Part shown: positions 15,416-24,716 of the stretch, piece after piece
Numbering within the stretch: position 1 is the first letter of the stretch
Layout of the letters: every line of letters starts with the position of its first letter
Assembly: GCF_027943945.1 (NCBI RefSeq)
Contig: NZ_AP027141.1
Location: forward strand, 2,976,001 to 3,040,000
Reading direction: 5' to 3'
Source: Microbacterium terricola
GTDB lineage: Bacteria; Actinomycetota; Actinomycetes; Actinomycetales; Microbacteriaceae
DNA: 64,000 bases
Notes under the pieces: model-generated
What the model was told of the DNA's origin: nothing
What the model saw: only the letters and a program-made list of their open reading frames with translations
The model's database searches: none
Program-made: the position numbers and the translations under genes

Positions 15416-16975
15416 ATGACCCGCATCGGCATCGTCGCTGAGCAACCAGGGGAGACGCGGGTCGCCGCGACCCCGACCACCGTCCAGAAGCTGCACGCCC
15501 TCGGGTACGAGACCGTCATCGAGAGCGGCGCGGGTGCCGCGTCCTCCTTCCCCGACGGGGCGTATGCCGCCGCCGGCACGGTCGTCGTCGGCCGGGAGGA
15601 GGCGTGGGCGTGCGAGGTGGTGCTCAAGCTCAACCCGCCGACGCCCCGGGAGGTCGACCTGCTCGCCGATGGAGCGACGATCGTCGGGATGCTGAGCCCC
15701 GCTCTGCGTCCCGAGGTGCGCGAGTCGCTGCAGACCCGTGGGATCACGGCGCTCGCCCTCGACGCGGTGCCGCGCATCTCGCGCGCACAGTCGATGGACG
15801 TGCTCAGCTCGATGGCCAACATCTCCGGCTACCGCGCCGTCGTCGAGGCCGCGCACGAGTTCGGCCGCTTCTTCACCGGCCAGGTGACGGCGGCCGGCAA
15901 GGTGCCGCCCGCGAAGGTCCTCGTGGCCGGCGCCGGTGTGGCCGGTCTCGCCGCGATCGGCGCCGCCTCGAGCCTCGGCGCCATCGTCCGCGCGACCGAC
16001 CCGCGACCCGAGGTCGCCGACCAGGTCCGCTCGATCGGAGGCGAGTACCTCCCCGTCGAGGTCGCCGAGCAGATGGCGTCGAGCGACGGCTACGCCAAGG
16101 CGACGAGCGAGGCCTACGACCGCCGCGCCGCGGAGATCTACTCGGAGCAGGCCGCGGACGTCGACATCATCATCACGACCGCGCTCATCCCCGGGCGCCC
16201 CGCACCGCGCCTCATCACCGCGGCCGACGTCGCCACCATGAAGCCGGGGAGCGTCATCGTCGACATGGCCGCCGCGCAGGGCGGCAACGTCGAGGGCTCG
16301 GTCGCCGGCGTGCGGACCGTGACCGCCGGCGGTGTGATCATCCTGGGCTACACCGATCTGGCCGGACGGCTGCCGGCCCAGGCGTCGCAGCTCTACGGCA
16401 CCAACCTGGTGAATCTGATCAAGCTGCTCACGCCGGGCAAGGACGGGCAGCTGACGCTCGACTTCGACGACGTCGTGCAGCGCTCGGTCACCGTCGTGCG
16501 CGACGGCGAGTCGACGTGGCCGCCTCCGCCCGTGCAGGTGTCGGCGGTGCCGCAGGCGACGACGGATGCGGTGGCCACCGCATCCGCTCCCGCGAAGCGC
16601 ACCGTCAGCCGGACGACGCGGAACACGCTCATCGGGGTCGGGCTGGCCGCGCTCTTCGCGGTGTGCGCACTGGCCCCGGCGCCGCTGCCGCAGCACGTCA
16701 CCGTGCTGATGCTGTCGGTGGTGGTCGGCTTCTACGTCATCGGGAAGGTGGCGCACGCGCTGCACACGCCGCTGATGAGCGTCACCAACGCGATCTCGGG
16801 CATCATCATCGTCGGCGCGCTCGTGCAGATCACGACGCCCGACCTCACCGTGCAGATCCTCGCGGCGATCGCGGTGCTGCTGGCCTCGATCAACATCTTC
16901 GGCGGATTCGCCGTCACCCGCCGCATGCTCGCGATGTTCAGCAAGGGCTCCGACCAGAAGGGCGCACAGCGATGA
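15416..16975 (+). CDS. pntA: NAD(P) transhydrogenase subunit alpha
   Basis: 519-residue alpha subunit of the proton-pumping transhydrogenase, which exchanges hydride between NADH and NADP+. Residues 1-370 form the soluble NAD-binding domain I ([22 protein letters not shown]ossmann loop; [13 protein letters not shown]). A Pro/Ala-rich linker (about 370-400) leads to a C-terminal part with about four transmembrane helices. The linker contains a 22-bp palindrome shared with pcaJ. Start ATG 15416 opens the conserved [17 protein letters not shown]. It overlaps pntB by ATGA. Confidence 0.92.
   Translation: MTRIGIVAEQPGETRVAATPTTVQKLHALGYETVIESGAGAASSFPDGAYAAAGTVVVGREEAWACEVVLKLNPPTPREVDLLADGATIVGMLSPALRPEVRESLQTRGITALALDAVPRISRAQSMDVLSSMANISGYRAVVEAAHEFGRFFTGQVTAAGKVPPAKVLVAGAGVAGLAAIGAASSLGAIVRATDPRPEVADQVRSIGGEYLPVEVAEQMASSDGYAKATSEAYDRRAAEIYSEQAADVDIIITTALIPGRPAPRLITAADVATMKPGSVIVDMAAAQGGNVEGSVAGVRTVTAGGVIILGYTDLAGRLPAQASQLYGTNLVNLIKLLTPGKDGQLTLDFDDVVQRSVTVVRDGESTWPPPPVQVSAVPQATTDAVATASAPAKRTVSRTTRNTLIGVGLAALFAVCALAPAPLPQHVTVLMLSVVVGFYVIGKVAHALHTPLMSVTNAISGIIIVGALVQITTPDLTVQILAAIAVLLASINIFGGFAVTRRMLAMFSKGSDQKGAQR
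16564..16585. repeat. 22-bp perfect palindrome in pntA, copy 2
   Basis: Identical over all 22 bp to the palindrome at 1367-1388 in pcaJ and read in the same frame (TDAVATASA). It falls in the linker between the NAD-binding domain and the membrane part of PntA, where an insertion is likely to be tolerated. Confidence 0.9.
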
Positions 16976-18381
16976 TCGCCGGACCCGTCGCGGGCGCCGC
17001 CTACATCGTCGCCGCCCTGCTGTTCATCCTGAGCCTCGCCGGGCTCAGCAAGCACGAGTCGGCGCGCGCCGGCGTCCGCTACGGCATCATCGGCATGGCG
17101 ATCGCGCTGCTCGCGACCATCGGGCTCGTCGTGCAGACCGCGGTGTTCGGCCGGGCGGAGGGCACCGGCGCGATCGGGCTCGTCCTCCTCGTCGTGGCCA
17201 TGCTCGTCGGCGGTTCGATCGGACTGTGGCGGGCGCGGGTGGTCGAGATGACCGGCATGCCCGAGCTCATCGCCCTGCTGCACTCGTTCGTCGGGCTCGC
17301 CGCCGTGCTCGTCGGCTGGAACGGCGCGCTCTACGACAGCGGCCTCACCGGCGCGCTCGACGACATCCACCACGCCGAGGTGTTCGTGGGCGTCTTCATC
17401 GGCGCGGTGACCTTCACCGGGTCGATCGTGGCGTTCCTGAAGCTGTCCGGCCGGATGCCGTCGAAGCCGCTCATGCTGCCGGGCAAGAACGCCCTCAACG
17501 TGGGCGCCCTGATCGCCTTCGTCGCCCTGACCGTCTGGTACGTCATCACTCCCGAGCTCTGGCTGCTCGTCATCGTGACGGTGCTCGCCCTCGCGCTCGG
17601 GTGGCACCTGGTCGCCTCGATCGGCGGCGGCGACATGCCCGTCGTCGTCTCGATGCTCAACAGCTACTCGGGCTGGGCGGCCGCGGCCGCGGGCTTCCTG
17701 CTGAACAACGATCTGCTGATCGTCACGGGTGCGCTCGTCGGCTCGTCCGGTGCGTATCTGTCCTACATCATGTGCAAGGCGATGAACCGCTCGTTCCTGT
17801 CGGTGATCGCCGGCGGGTTCGGCATCGAGGCTCCGCGTGCGGGCGACGAAGAGGCCGGCGAGCATCGGGAGATCGATGCCGAGACCGCCGCGGAGATGCT
17901 GAGCGCAGCATCCACCGTCGTCATCACACCCGGATACGGCATGGCGGTCGCGCAGGCCCAGTACCCGGTCGCCGAACTGGCCGGCCGGCTGCGCGACCGG
18001 GGCGTGGACGTGCGCTTCGGCATCCATCCGGTCGCCGGACGACTGCCTGGTCACATGAACGTGCTGCTCGCCGAGGCGAAGGTGCCGTACGACATCGTGC
18101 TCGAGATGGACGAGGTCAACGACGATCTGGCGGCGACGTCGGTCGTGCTCGTGATCGGCGCGAACGACACCGTGAACCCGGCAGCCGCGGAGGATCCGAC
18201 CAGCCCGATCGCCGGGATGCCGGTGCTGCGGGTGTGGGAGGCCGAGAACGTCATCGTGTTCAAGCGGTCGATGGCGTCGGGCTACGCGGGGGTCCAGAAC
18301 CCGCTGTTCTTCCGCGAGAACACGCAGATGCTGTTCGGCGACGCGAAGGACCGGGTCGAGGACATCCTCCGCCACCTGTGA
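16972..18381 (+). CDS. pntB: NAD(P) transhydrogenase subunit beta
   Basis: 469-residue beta subunit. The N-terminal half has about eight to nine transmembrane helices forming the proton channel (domain II). The C-terminal half is the NADP(H)-binding domain III, with [41 protein letters not shown] and [15 protein letters not shown] motifs. Start ATG overlaps the pntA stop, giving coupled translation. With pntA it forms a complete enzyme that would raise NADPH at the expense of proton motive force. Confidence 0.93.
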   Translation: MIAGPVAGAAYIVAALLFILSLAGLSKHESARAGVRYGIIGMAIALLATIGLVVQTAVFGRAEGTGAIGLVLLVVAMLVGGSIGLWRARVVEMTGMPELIALLHSFVGLAAVLVGWNGALYDSGLTGALDDIHHAEVFVGVFIGAVTFTGSIVAFLKLSGRMPSKPLMLPGKNALNVGALIAFVALTVWYVITPELWLLVIVTVLALALGWHLVASIGGGDMPVVVSMLNSYSGWAAAAAGFLLNNDLLIVTGALVGSSGAYLSYIMCKAMNRSFLSVIAGGFGIEAPRAGDEEAGEHREIDAETAAEMLSAASTVVITPGYGMAVAQAQYPVAELAGRLRDRGVDVRFGIHPVAGRLPGHMNVLLAEAKVPYDIVLEMDEVNDDLAATSVVLVIGANDTVNPAAAEDPTSPIAGMPVLRVWEAENVIVFKRSMASGYAGVQNPLFFRENTQMLFGDAKDRVEDILRHL

Positions 18382-18431
18382 CCGCCTGCGCGGGTGGGGA
18401 TTCCGCGGATCCGGGACCATAGGCTGGGGGG

Positions 18432-19277
18432 ATGCGCCTGGCCACCTGGAACGTGAACTCCATCCGCGCGCGCGTGGCGCGCACCGTCGACTTCGCCGTG
18501 CGCGAGCACATCGACGTGCTCGCGATGCAGGAGATCAAGTGCAAGCCGGAGCAGTTCCCGTACGAGGCGTTCGAGGAGGCCGGGTACCACGTCGTCGCGC
18601 ACGGGCTGAGCCAGTGGAACGGCGTCGCGATCGCCAGCCGCGAGCCCATCGAGGACGTCGAGACCGCGTTCCCCGGCATGCCGGGGTTCGCGAAGGACCA
18701 CGACGGACCCGACGCGCCGCTCGAGGCCCGTGCGATCGGCGCGACGGTCGGCGGAGTGAAGGTGTGGAGCCTCTATGTGCCGAACGGGCGCGCGCTCGGC
18801 GACCCGCACTACACGTACAAGCTGCACTGGCTCGAAGCGCTCGCGGCGCACACCCGCGCCACCCTCGCGGCCTCGCCCGACCTGCCCCTCGCGCTCGTCG
18901 GGGACTTCAACATCGCGCCGACTCCGGCCGACAACGGCGACCCCGCGGTCGTCGAGGGGTTCTCCACCCACGTCTCCCCTCCCGAGCGCGCGGCGTTCGC
19001 CGATCTCGAGGCGGCGGGCCTGGCCGACGTCGTGCGCCCGCTCGTCCCCGCGGGCTTCACGTACTGGGACTACAAGCGACTGCGCTTCCCCCGCAACGAG
19101 GGCATGCGCATCGACTTCATCCTCGGCTCGCGGGCTCTGGCAGACGCCGTGACGGGCGCCGCGATCCACCGCGACGAGCGCAAGGGCGAGATCCCGAGCG
19201 ACCACGTGCCCGTCGTCGTCGACCTCGACCTGGCCTCGCCGGATGACGACGACGATGTGCCGATGATCTTCGGCTGA
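18432..19277 (+). CDS. xth: Exodeoxyribonuclease III
   Basis: 281-residue AP endonuclease/3'-5' exonuclease for base-excision repair. It has the endonuclease-exonuclease-phosphatase fold: WNVNSIRAR (Asn), MQEIKCK (metal Glu), YVPNGR, GDFNIAP (Asp, Asn), MRIDFIL (Asp), and SDHVPVVVDL (catalytic Asp-His). The ATG at 18432 follows TAGGCT-N6 (leaderless). The C-terminus after the His motif carries a short acidic tail (PDDDDDVPMIFG). Confidence 0.92.
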   Translation: MRLATWNVNSIRARVARTVDFAVREHIDVLAMQEIKCKPEQFPYEAFEEAGYHVVAHGLSQWNGVAIASREPIEDVETAFPGMPGFAKDHDGPDAPLEARAIGATVGGVKVWSLYVPNGRALGDPHYTYKLHWLEALAAHTRATLAASPDLPLALVGDFNIAPTPADNGDPAVVEGFSTHVSPPERAAFADLEAAGLADVVRPLVPAGFTYWDYKRLRFPRNEGMRIDFILGSRALADAVTGAAIHRDERKGEIPSDHVPVVVDLDLASPDDDDDVPMIFG

Positions 19278-19339
19278 GCCGCAGCATCCGTCCGTCGCGG
19301 GCCGACCGCGCCTCACCCGGCACCCGCTCCCCTCGTCGA

Positions 19340-19413
19340 AACAGGTGTTCTGGCGGACGCAGGCCATCCGGTGCCGGAAACCTCCTGCCCTCGCCAGAAC
19401 AGGTGTTCTGGCG
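19340..19413. repeat. Paired inverted/direct repeats between convergent genes
   Basis: The 16-mer AACAGGTGTTCTGGCG occurs at 19340-19355 and 19398-19413. The second copy is part of a 22-bp palindrome (19392-19413, arms CGCCAGAACA and TGTTCTGGCG around GG). The region can instead pair TGTTCTGGCGGACGCAGG with the downstream CCTGCCCTCGCCAGAACA (18 bp, three mismatches). It lies downstream of xth and of the DHFR-like gene, so a two-way terminator role is plausible. Confidence 0.65.
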
Positions 19414-19448
19414 CAGCGCGCTGAGACGGCCGGGCCTGTCGCGGGCCG

Positions 19449-20081
19449 TCAGAGCCCGCGGTCGGGCTTGTCCATGTCGCCGGTGCGGACGGGACCGCCG
19501 GGGCCGTAGCGCAGCAGCAGCACGCCCTTCTCCGACGTGACGGCCGGCTCCAGCAGCCGCAGGGTCGCCGGCGTCGCTCCGTCCGGGAACACCTTCTTGC
19601 CCTGCCCGAGCACCACGGGGTGCACCCAGAGATTCAGCTCGTCGTAGAGGTCCTCGGCGAGCAGCGACTGCACGAAGTCCACGCTGCCGATCACGTGGGT
19701 CTCGGCGTGCTGCTCGCGCAGCCGCGCGATCTCGGCGGCGAGATCGGGACCGAGCTGCGACGAGCCCGACCACTCCAGCGTCGGCGTGCCCCGCGAGGCG
19801 ACGTACTTCGGCACGCGGTTGAGGATCTCCGCGATCGGCGAATCCACACCGGAATGGGTCGGCCAGTAGGCCGCGAAGATGTCGTAGGTGCGGCGGCCGA
19901 GCAGCAGCGCGTCGAGTCGCGCGATGCCCTCTCCGACGCGCTCCCCGGCGGTGTCGTCCAGCAGCGGCGCCTGCCAGCCGCCGTACGGGAACCCGTCCGA
20001 CGGGTCCTCCTCGGGTCCACCGGGTGCCTGGGCGACCCCGTCGAGGGTCGTGAACAGGTCGATCACGATGCGTCCGGTCAT
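19449..20081 (-). CDS. Dihydrofolate reductase/RibD C-domain family protein
   Basis: 210-residue NADPH-dependent reductase fold shared by DHFR and the C-terminal domain of RibD. The opening RIVIDLFTTLDGVAQAPGG, the LLLGRRTYDIFAAYWP segment and the WVHPVVLGQGKKVF C-terminal motif are typical. Such stand-alone proteins are common in actinobacteria and their substrates are mostly unknown; this is unlikely to be the housekeeping DHFR. ATG 20081 follows a clear GGAGGAG site. No operon partner is evident. Confidence 0.75.
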   Translation of the reverse strand: MTGRIVIDLFTTLDGVAQAPGGPEEDPSDGFPYGGWQAPLLDDTAGERVGEGIARLDALLLGRRTYDIFAAYWPTHSGVDSPIAEILNRVPKYVASRGTPTLEWSGSSQLGPDLAAEIARLREQHAETHVIGSVDFVQSLLAEDLYDELNLWVHPVVLGQGKKVFPDGATPATLRLLEPAVTSEKGVLLLRYGPGGPVRTGDMDKPDRGL

Positions 20082-20122
20082 GGGTGCTCCTCCGTGTTGT
20101 CGGCGATACCCATGCTTCCGGG

Positions 20123-20170
20123 CGAGACCCGTTCTGTGAAGGTGGGTCTCGACGCGGACGGCGGGTCTCG
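20123..20170. repeat. CGAGACCC/GGGTCTCG inverted repeat with a second right arm
   Basis: CGAGACCC (20123-20130) can pair with GGGTCTCG at 20144-20151 or with a second copy at 20163-20170. It lies in the 171-bp gap between two minus-strand genes, downstream of the FMN reductase gene and upstream of the DHFR-like gene, where a terminator is expected. Confidence 0.55.
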
Positions 20171-20252
20171 ACGACAGACGGATGCTGTCGCCCCACGCAC
20201 AGCGATGCCCCGACCCGCGAGGGGCCGGGGCATCCGGGTGCTGGAACGGGTG

Positions 20253-20825
20253 TTACGCGGAGACCGTCGCCGGTGCGTACCGGTCGACGAGTGCGACGAA
20301 CGCCTCGAGGTAGGCCACCAGGAAGGCGGCGGTCTCGGGGCTCGTGACCTCGCCCTCGTCGGTGATGAGGCCGGGCGTGGACTGGATGTAGCCCTCGGGC
20401 TGGCCGAGCGTCGGGGCGTTGTAGTGGCTGAGGATCGCCTTCAGGTGCTGCTGGGCCGCCGCGGTGGCGATGCCGCCGCCGGAGGTGCCGATCACGGCGG
20501 TCGGCTTGCCGTTGAACGAACCCTGGCCCCACGGGCGGGCCGCCCAGTCGAGGGCGTTCTTCAGCACGCCGGGGATGGAGCGGCTGTACTCGGGGGTGAG
20601 GATGATGACGCCGTCGACGTCGGCGATCGCCTGCTTGAAGTCGCGCGCGACCTGCGGGTAGTCGGCGTCGTGGTCGGGCGAGTAGAACGGGAGGTCCTTG
20701 ATCGGGATCTCGACGAGCGTCGTGCCCTCGGGCGCGAGGCGCTCGAGCGCCTTCGCGAGACGACGGTTGATCGAGGTCGACGAGATGCTTCCGACGATGT
20801 AGCCGAGTGTGCGCGTGGTCATCAT
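20253..20825 (-). CDS. NADPH-dependent FMN reductase
   Basis: 190-residue flavodoxin-like reductase of the quinone/chromate/azo-reductase group. The phosphate-binding segment is GSISSTSINRRLAKAL, PEYSRSIPGVLKNALDW is the family signature, and GTSGGGIATAAAQQHLK contacts FMN. It would reduce quinones or FMN with NADPH and protect against redox stress. ATG 20825 was chosen for the AAAGAAGA site just upstream; ATG 20822 is immediately adjacent. The following 158 bp hold the divergent ABC promoter. Confidence 0.85.
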   Translation of the reverse strand: MMTTRTLGYIVGSISSTSINRRLAKALERLAPEGTTLVEIPIKDLPFYSPDHDADYPQVARDFKQAIADVDGVIILTPEYSRSIPGVLKNALDWAARPWGQGSFNGKPTAVIGTSGGGIATAAAQQHLKAILSHYNAPTLGQPEGYIQSTPGLITDEGEVTSPETAAFLVAYLEAFVALVDRYAPATVSA

Positions 20826-20983
20826 TCTTCTTTCAGACATGACAGCCCCGCGGTGGGGGCCACCGTGGACAATCCGTCATCGACAACCGACCCCCTCCGA
20901 GATCTATTCCCCAGAATGGAAAAGTTTCCCGGCCGGGGCGCTCAGCCCATAGCGTGGTGTCAGTCGTCCAGGAAGGGGACCGG

Positions 20984-21868
20984 ATGCTGCAGCTGGACCG
21001 CGTCAGCAAGAGCTACGGCGGCCGTCCCGCCCTCGATGAGGTGAGCTTCGCGGTGCGTCCTGGCCGGCTCACCGGCTTCGTCGGGGGCAACGGCGCGGGC
21101 AAGACCACCACGATGCGCATCGTGCTCGGCGTGCTCGGCGGCGACGGCGGGACGGTCAGCCTCAACGGCGCGCCCGTGACCGCGACCGAGCGCCGCCGCT
21201 TCGGGTACATGCCGGAGGAGCGGGGCCTGTACCCCAAGATGAAGGTGCTCGAGCAGATCGTGTACCTCGCCCGCCTGCATGGATTCTCGAAGGCGGATGC
21301 GGTCACCCGCTCCCGCGCGCTGCTCACCCGGCTCGGACTCGGCGAGCGACTGGGCGACAACGTCGAGGCCCTGTCGCTCGGCAACCAGCAGCGCGCCCAG
21401 ATCGCCGGCGCCCTGGTGCACGACCCGCAGGTGCTGATCCTCGACGAGCCGTTCTCCGGCCTCGACCCGCTCGCCGTCGATGTGGTCGCGGGGGTGCTGC
21501 AGGAGCGCGCGGCCGCCGGAGCCGCCGTCCTGTTCTCGTCGCACCAGCTCGATGTCGTCGAGCGCCTCTGCGACGACCTCGTCATCATCGCCGGCGGCAC
21601 GATCCGCGCGGCGGGATCGCGTGACGAGCTGCGCGCGCAGCATTCCACCCACCGCTACGAGCTGGTCTCGGACGCCGACCTCGCGTGGCTCGCCGCGGAG
21701 CCGGGTGTCGCCCTGGCCGGCAGCGAGGCTGGCCGCGCCCTGTTCGACGTGGCAGACGACGGCACGGCCCAGCGCGTGCTGCGCACCGCCCTCGGACGCG
21801 GGGCCGTCGCGAGCTTCGCGCCGCAGCATCCGACGCTCGCGCAGATCTTCAAGGAGGTCATCCAGTGA
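20984..21868 (+). CDS. ABC transporter ATP-binding protein (NatA/Ccm-type exporter)
   Basis: 294-residue ATPase with Walker A GGNGAGKTTT, a signature with the unusual sequence LSLGNQQR, Walker B VLILDEPFSGLDP and the H-loop SSHQLD. A C-terminal extension of about 80 residues follows the core, as in NatA-like exporters. It is paired with the permease that starts in its stop codon. ATG 20984 follows GGAAGGGGA. The substrate is unknown; Na+, lipid or peptide export are options in this family. Confidence 0.85.
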   Translation: MLQLDRVSKSYGGRPALDEVSFAVRPGRLTGFVGGNGAGKTTTMRIVLGVLGGDGGTVSLNGAPVTATERRRFGYMPEERGLYPKMKVLEQIVYLARLHGFSKADAVTRSRALLTRLGLGERLGDNVEALSLGNQQRAQIAGALVHDPQVLILDEPFSGLDPLAVDVVAGVLQERAAAGAAVLFSSHQLDVVERLCDDLVIIAGGTIRAAGSRDELRAQHSTHRYELVSDADLAWLAAEPGVALAGSEAGRALFDVADDGTAQRVLRTALGRGAVASFAPQHPTLAQIFKEVIQ

Positions 21869-22959
21869 CCGCTGACACCGTGCCCGCTCCGCCGCTCGCC
21901 CGCAGCGTGTGGCTGGTCGCCGCCCGCGAGATCGGATCGAAGCTGCGCAGCAAGGCGTTCGTGATCTCCACCGCGATCCTGTTCGTCGGCGCGCTGCTCC
22001 TGGTGATCTGGGGCGGCACGCAGGCGGGCAACGCCGACGGCATCGACGTCGCGGTGACGCCGCAGACCGAGTCGGCCGTCGCCGGGATCCCGTCCGTGAG
22101 TGCGACCGTGGTCGACACCGCCGACGAGGCGCTCGCCCTGGTCGACAGCGGCGACGTCGAGGCCGCGCTGGTGCCGCAGTCCGGCGCGTTCGGGTACAAG
22201 GTGGTCGCCGACGACAGCGTGCCGTCGGCGCTGATGGGGCTGCTCAGCCAGACGCCGCCGGTCGAGCTGCTCGAGCCGTCGGACGCGAATCCGATCCTCG
22301 GCTACTTCGTGGCGATCGGCTTCGGCGTGGTGTTCCTCCTCGCCGCGTCGCTGTTCGGAGGGACGATCGCGCAGAGCGTCGTCGAGGAGAAGCAGACGCG
22401 CGTCGTCGAGCTGCTGATCTCGGCGATTCCGACCCGCGCCCTGCTGGCCGGCAAGGTGCTCGGCAACACCGTGCTCGCGATGGGGCAGATCCTGGTGCTC
22501 GCCTCGATCTCGCTGATCGGGCTGTCGGTGACCGGTCAGACCGAGCTGCTGGCCGGCCTCGGCGTGCCGATCGCGTGGTTCGCGGTGTTCTTCCTGTTCG
22601 GGTTCGTGCTGCTCGCCGCTCTCTTCGCGGCCGCCGCGTCGATGGTGTCGCGCCAGGAGGACATCGGCTCGACGACGATGCCGATCACGATGCTCGTGAT
22701 GGCGCCGTACTTCCTGGTGATCTTCTTCTTCGACAACCCGCTCGTGCTGGGCATCATGTCGTACGTGCCGTTCTCCGCGCCCGTCGGCATGCCCATGCGC
22801 CTGTTCCTCGGCACGGCCCAGTGGTGGGAGCCGATCCTGTCGCTTCTGATCCTCATCGGCACCTGCGTGCTCGCGATCGTCGTCGGCGCGCGCATCTACG
22901 AGAACTCGCTGCTGCGGATGGGCGGCCGGGTCAAGCTCCGCGAGGCCCTGTCCGGCTGA
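21865..22959 (+). CDS. ABC-2 permease, NatB-like
   Basis: 364-residue permease with one N-terminal transmembrane helix, an extracytoplasmic domain (about residues 55-145) and five to six C-terminal helices. The VVEEKQTRVVELLISAIPTRALLAGKVLG segment is the ABC-2 signature. It begins at GTG 21865 in a GTGA overlap with the ATPase gene, with AAGGAGG ahead of it. The two proteins form a half-size exporter. Transcription probably ends at the hairpin at 22974-23037. Confidence 0.85.
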   Translation: MTADTVPAPPLARSVWLVAAREIGSKLRSKAFVISTAILFVGALLLVIWGGTQAGNADGIDVAVTPQTESAVAGIPSVSATVVDTADEALALVDSGDVEAALVPQSGAFGYKVVADDSVPSALMGLLSQTPPVELLEPSDANPILGYFVAIGFGVVFLLAASLFGGTIAQSVVEEKQTRVVELLISAIPTRALLAGKVLGNTVLAMGQILVLASISLIGLSVTGQTELLAGLGVPIAWFAVFFLFGFVLLAALFAAAASMVSRQEDIGSTTMPITMLVMAPYFLVIFFFDNPLVLGIMSYVPFSAPVGMPMRLFLGTAQWWEPILSLLILIGTCVLAIVVGARIYENSLLRMGGRVKLREALSG

Positions 22960-22973
22960 CCCGGCGCTCCACA

Positions 22974-23037
22974 CCGTTTACGGACGCGACACGCCGCTTG
23001 CGCCGGCAGGTACGCGGCGTGTCGCGTCCGTAAACGG
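22974..23037. terminator. Long perfect inverted repeat between convergent genes
   Basis: Two perfect 24-bp arms (22974-22997 and 23014-23037, reading CCGTTTACGGACGCGACACG and on) flank a 16-bp loop. It lies between the permease and the VOC gene, which converge, so it could terminate both. There is no T-tract. The arms are much longer than a typical terminator needs. Confidence 0.65.
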
Positions 23038-23050
23038 GTTGGGATCCGGG

Positions 23051-23446
23051 TCAGGACGCGGCGAGCACCGCGAGCACGTTGCCGGCCGGATCGCGGAACC
23101 AGGCGATGTCCGGCCCGTGGACGCCGTCTCCGCGGACGATGCCCTTCTCGTCGGAGGCGAACTCGTCGTCGCTGTAGATCTTGGTCTTCACGCCCTTCGC
23201 GTTGAGCTCGTCGACCGCACCGTCGATGTCGTCGACGGGGAAGTTGAGGATCGTGAAGCTCGCGGGCTCGTGGTTCGGCTTGGCGTACGCGAGGATCGAT
23301 CCCCCGCTCGGCAGGGTGATGTCGAGGAAGCCCATCGGATTGGTCTCCACCGTGAGCCCGAGGGTCTCGCCGTAGAACTGCCGGGCCGCGTCGATGTCGT
23401 CGACGCTGAACCCGCTGAACGCCCTGTCGGTCTGGAATCCGGTCAT
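23051..23446 (-). CDS. VOC-superfamily (glyoxalase-like) protein
   Basis: 131-residue protein with two beta-alpha-beta-beta-beta units of the vicinal oxygen chelate fold (GFSVDDIDAARQFYGETLGL and FPVDDIDGAVDELNAKGV) and a C-terminal IAWFRDPAGNVLAV with the usual metal-binding Glu absent at the end. It may be a dioxygenase-like or binding protein rather than glyoxalase I. The substrate is unknown. It is probably monocistronic. Confidence 0.8.
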   Translation of the reverse strand: MTGFQTDRAFSGFSVDDIDAARQFYGETLGLTVETNPMGFLDITLPSGGSILAYAKPNHEPASFTILNFPVDDIDGAVDELNAKGVKTKIYSDDEFASDEKGIVRGDGVHGPDIAWFRDPAGNVLAVLAAS

Positions 23447-23506
23447 GCTGCCAGCATGCTCGCGGCCGCGGCGGGTGTCGAGGGGTCGGCGGTGAACGGC
23501 AGGGGG

Positions 23507-23974
23507 TCAGCGCTCGACGAGCACGCCGTCCGCGTCCGCCCACACGTGCGCCCCAGGACGGAACACGACCCCCGCGATCGTGACGGGCACGTCGACCTCG
23601 CCCACGCCGTCCTTCGCGCTCTTGCGCGGGTTCGAGCCGAGCGCCTTCACTCCGAGCGGCAGCATCCCGATCGCGTCGCGGTCGCGGATCGCACCGTTGA
23701 CGATGATCCCGGCCCAGCCGTCGGCGACGGCGGCCGCCGCGATCAGGTCGCCGACGAGTGCCGACTCCAGCGACCCGCCGCCGTCGACCACCAGCACGGC
23801 GCCGTCGCCGGGGGTCGCCAGCGTCGCCTTCACGAGGGCGTTGTCGCGGTGGCAGCGCACGGTGCGGACCACCCCGTCGAACGCGGTGCGTCCGCCCAGG
23901 TCGAGCAGCTGCAGCGAGAGCGAGTCGAGCTCGTCGCCGCGCTCGTCGTACAGGTCGGCCGTCGCGATCGTCAT
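23507..23974 (-). CDS. RraA-family protein (putative aldolase or RNase E inhibitor-like)
   Basis: 155-residue RraA-fold protein. The family core is DGGGSLESALVGDLIAAAAVADGWAG then IIVNGAIRD, containing the GD..A..A and G.IRD elements that bind Mg and pyruvate-type ligands in 4-hydroxy-4-methyl-2-oxoglutarate aldolases. In E. coli RraA inhibits RNase E, but many relatives act as aldolases or oxaloacetate decarboxylases. ATG 23974 follows TACCGT-N6. Which role applies cannot be settled here. Confidence 0.8.
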   Translation of the reverse strand: MTIATADLYDERGDELDSLSLQLLDLGGRTAFDGVVRTVRCHRDNALVKATLATPGDGAVLVVDGGGSLESALVGDLIAAAAVADGWAGIIVNGAIRDRDAIGMLPLGVKALGSNPRKSAKDGVGEVDVPVTIAGVVFRPGAHVWADADGVLVER

Positions 23975-24130
23975 GGGCCCACGGTAGCCGCGGCCTCACC
24001 GCGCCGGTCCCCCGCATCACCTGGAAAGAACCCGCGAACCTCACCGAGCGGGAACAAGCGGGCCGCATCCGCCGTTGACGTCGTCGGGCCGATGGCGTCC
24101 CCGCATCACCACACCACCTGAGGAGACGCC

Positions 24131-24712
24131 ATGACCCGCACGCTCGACCGCACCGCCCCCACGGATGCGCCCATCCTCGACGTCCTCGCCGAGCGCTGGA
24201 GCACCCGGGTGTTCGATCCGTCCGCCCCGCTCGACGAGACCGCACTGGCGAGCGCCCTCGAGGCGGCGCGGTGGGCACCGTCGGCGAACAACACCCAGCC
24301 GTGGCGCTTCGTCGTGGCTCGTCGGGGCTCCGAGGCGCACGACGCCGTCGTCGGCGCACTGCTCGGCTTCAACCAGGCGTGGGCGGGTGACGCGGCGGCG
24401 CTCGTCGTGTTCGCCACGGTCGCGTCGGTCGAGGGCCGTCCGCTGGGCTGGGCCGTGTACGACACCGGCCAGGCCGCCGCGTACTTCACCGTGCAGGCGC
24501 ACGCGTCCGGCCTGCACACCCACCAGATGGGCGGATTCGACCGCGACGCGATCGCCGCGGCGTTCGGATTCGGCGACAACCTCGCCGCCGTCACCGTCAT
24601 GGCCGTCGGCTCGCTCGGCGACGTGGACGCGGCCCCCGAGGGCCTCCGCGAGCGCGAGCTGGCCCCCCGCACCCGGCGCCCGATCGCCGAGTCGCTCGTC
24701 GTCGACGCGTAG
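24131..24712 (+). CDS. Nitroreductase-family protein
   Basis: 193-residue FMN-dependent nitroreductase-fold enzyme. The FMN-binding N-terminus is RWSTRVFDPSAPLDE, followed by ARWAPSANNTQPWRFVV, and the middle contains GQAAAYFTVQAHASGLHTHQMGGFD. It would reduce nitro, quinone or related compounds using NAD(P)H. ATG 24131 follows a strong TGAGGAG site. It converges with the ThuA-like gene, with 4 bp between stop codons. Confidence 0.85.
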   Translation: MTRTLDRTAPTDAPILDVLAERWSTRVFDPSAPLDETALASALEAARWAPSANNTQPWRFVVARRGSEAHDAVVGALLGFNQAWAGDAAALVVFATVASVEGRPLGWAVYDTGQAAAYFTVQAHASGLHTHQMGGFDRDAIAAAFGFGDNLAAVTVMAVGSLGDVDAAPEGLRERELAPRTRRPIAESLVVDA

Positions 24713-24716
24713 CCGT

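Noticed and set aside
23975..24130. Direct repeat CCCCGCATCACC (two copies) as a regulatory site
   Set aside because: Short, GC-rich and without symmetry; likely chance in this composition.
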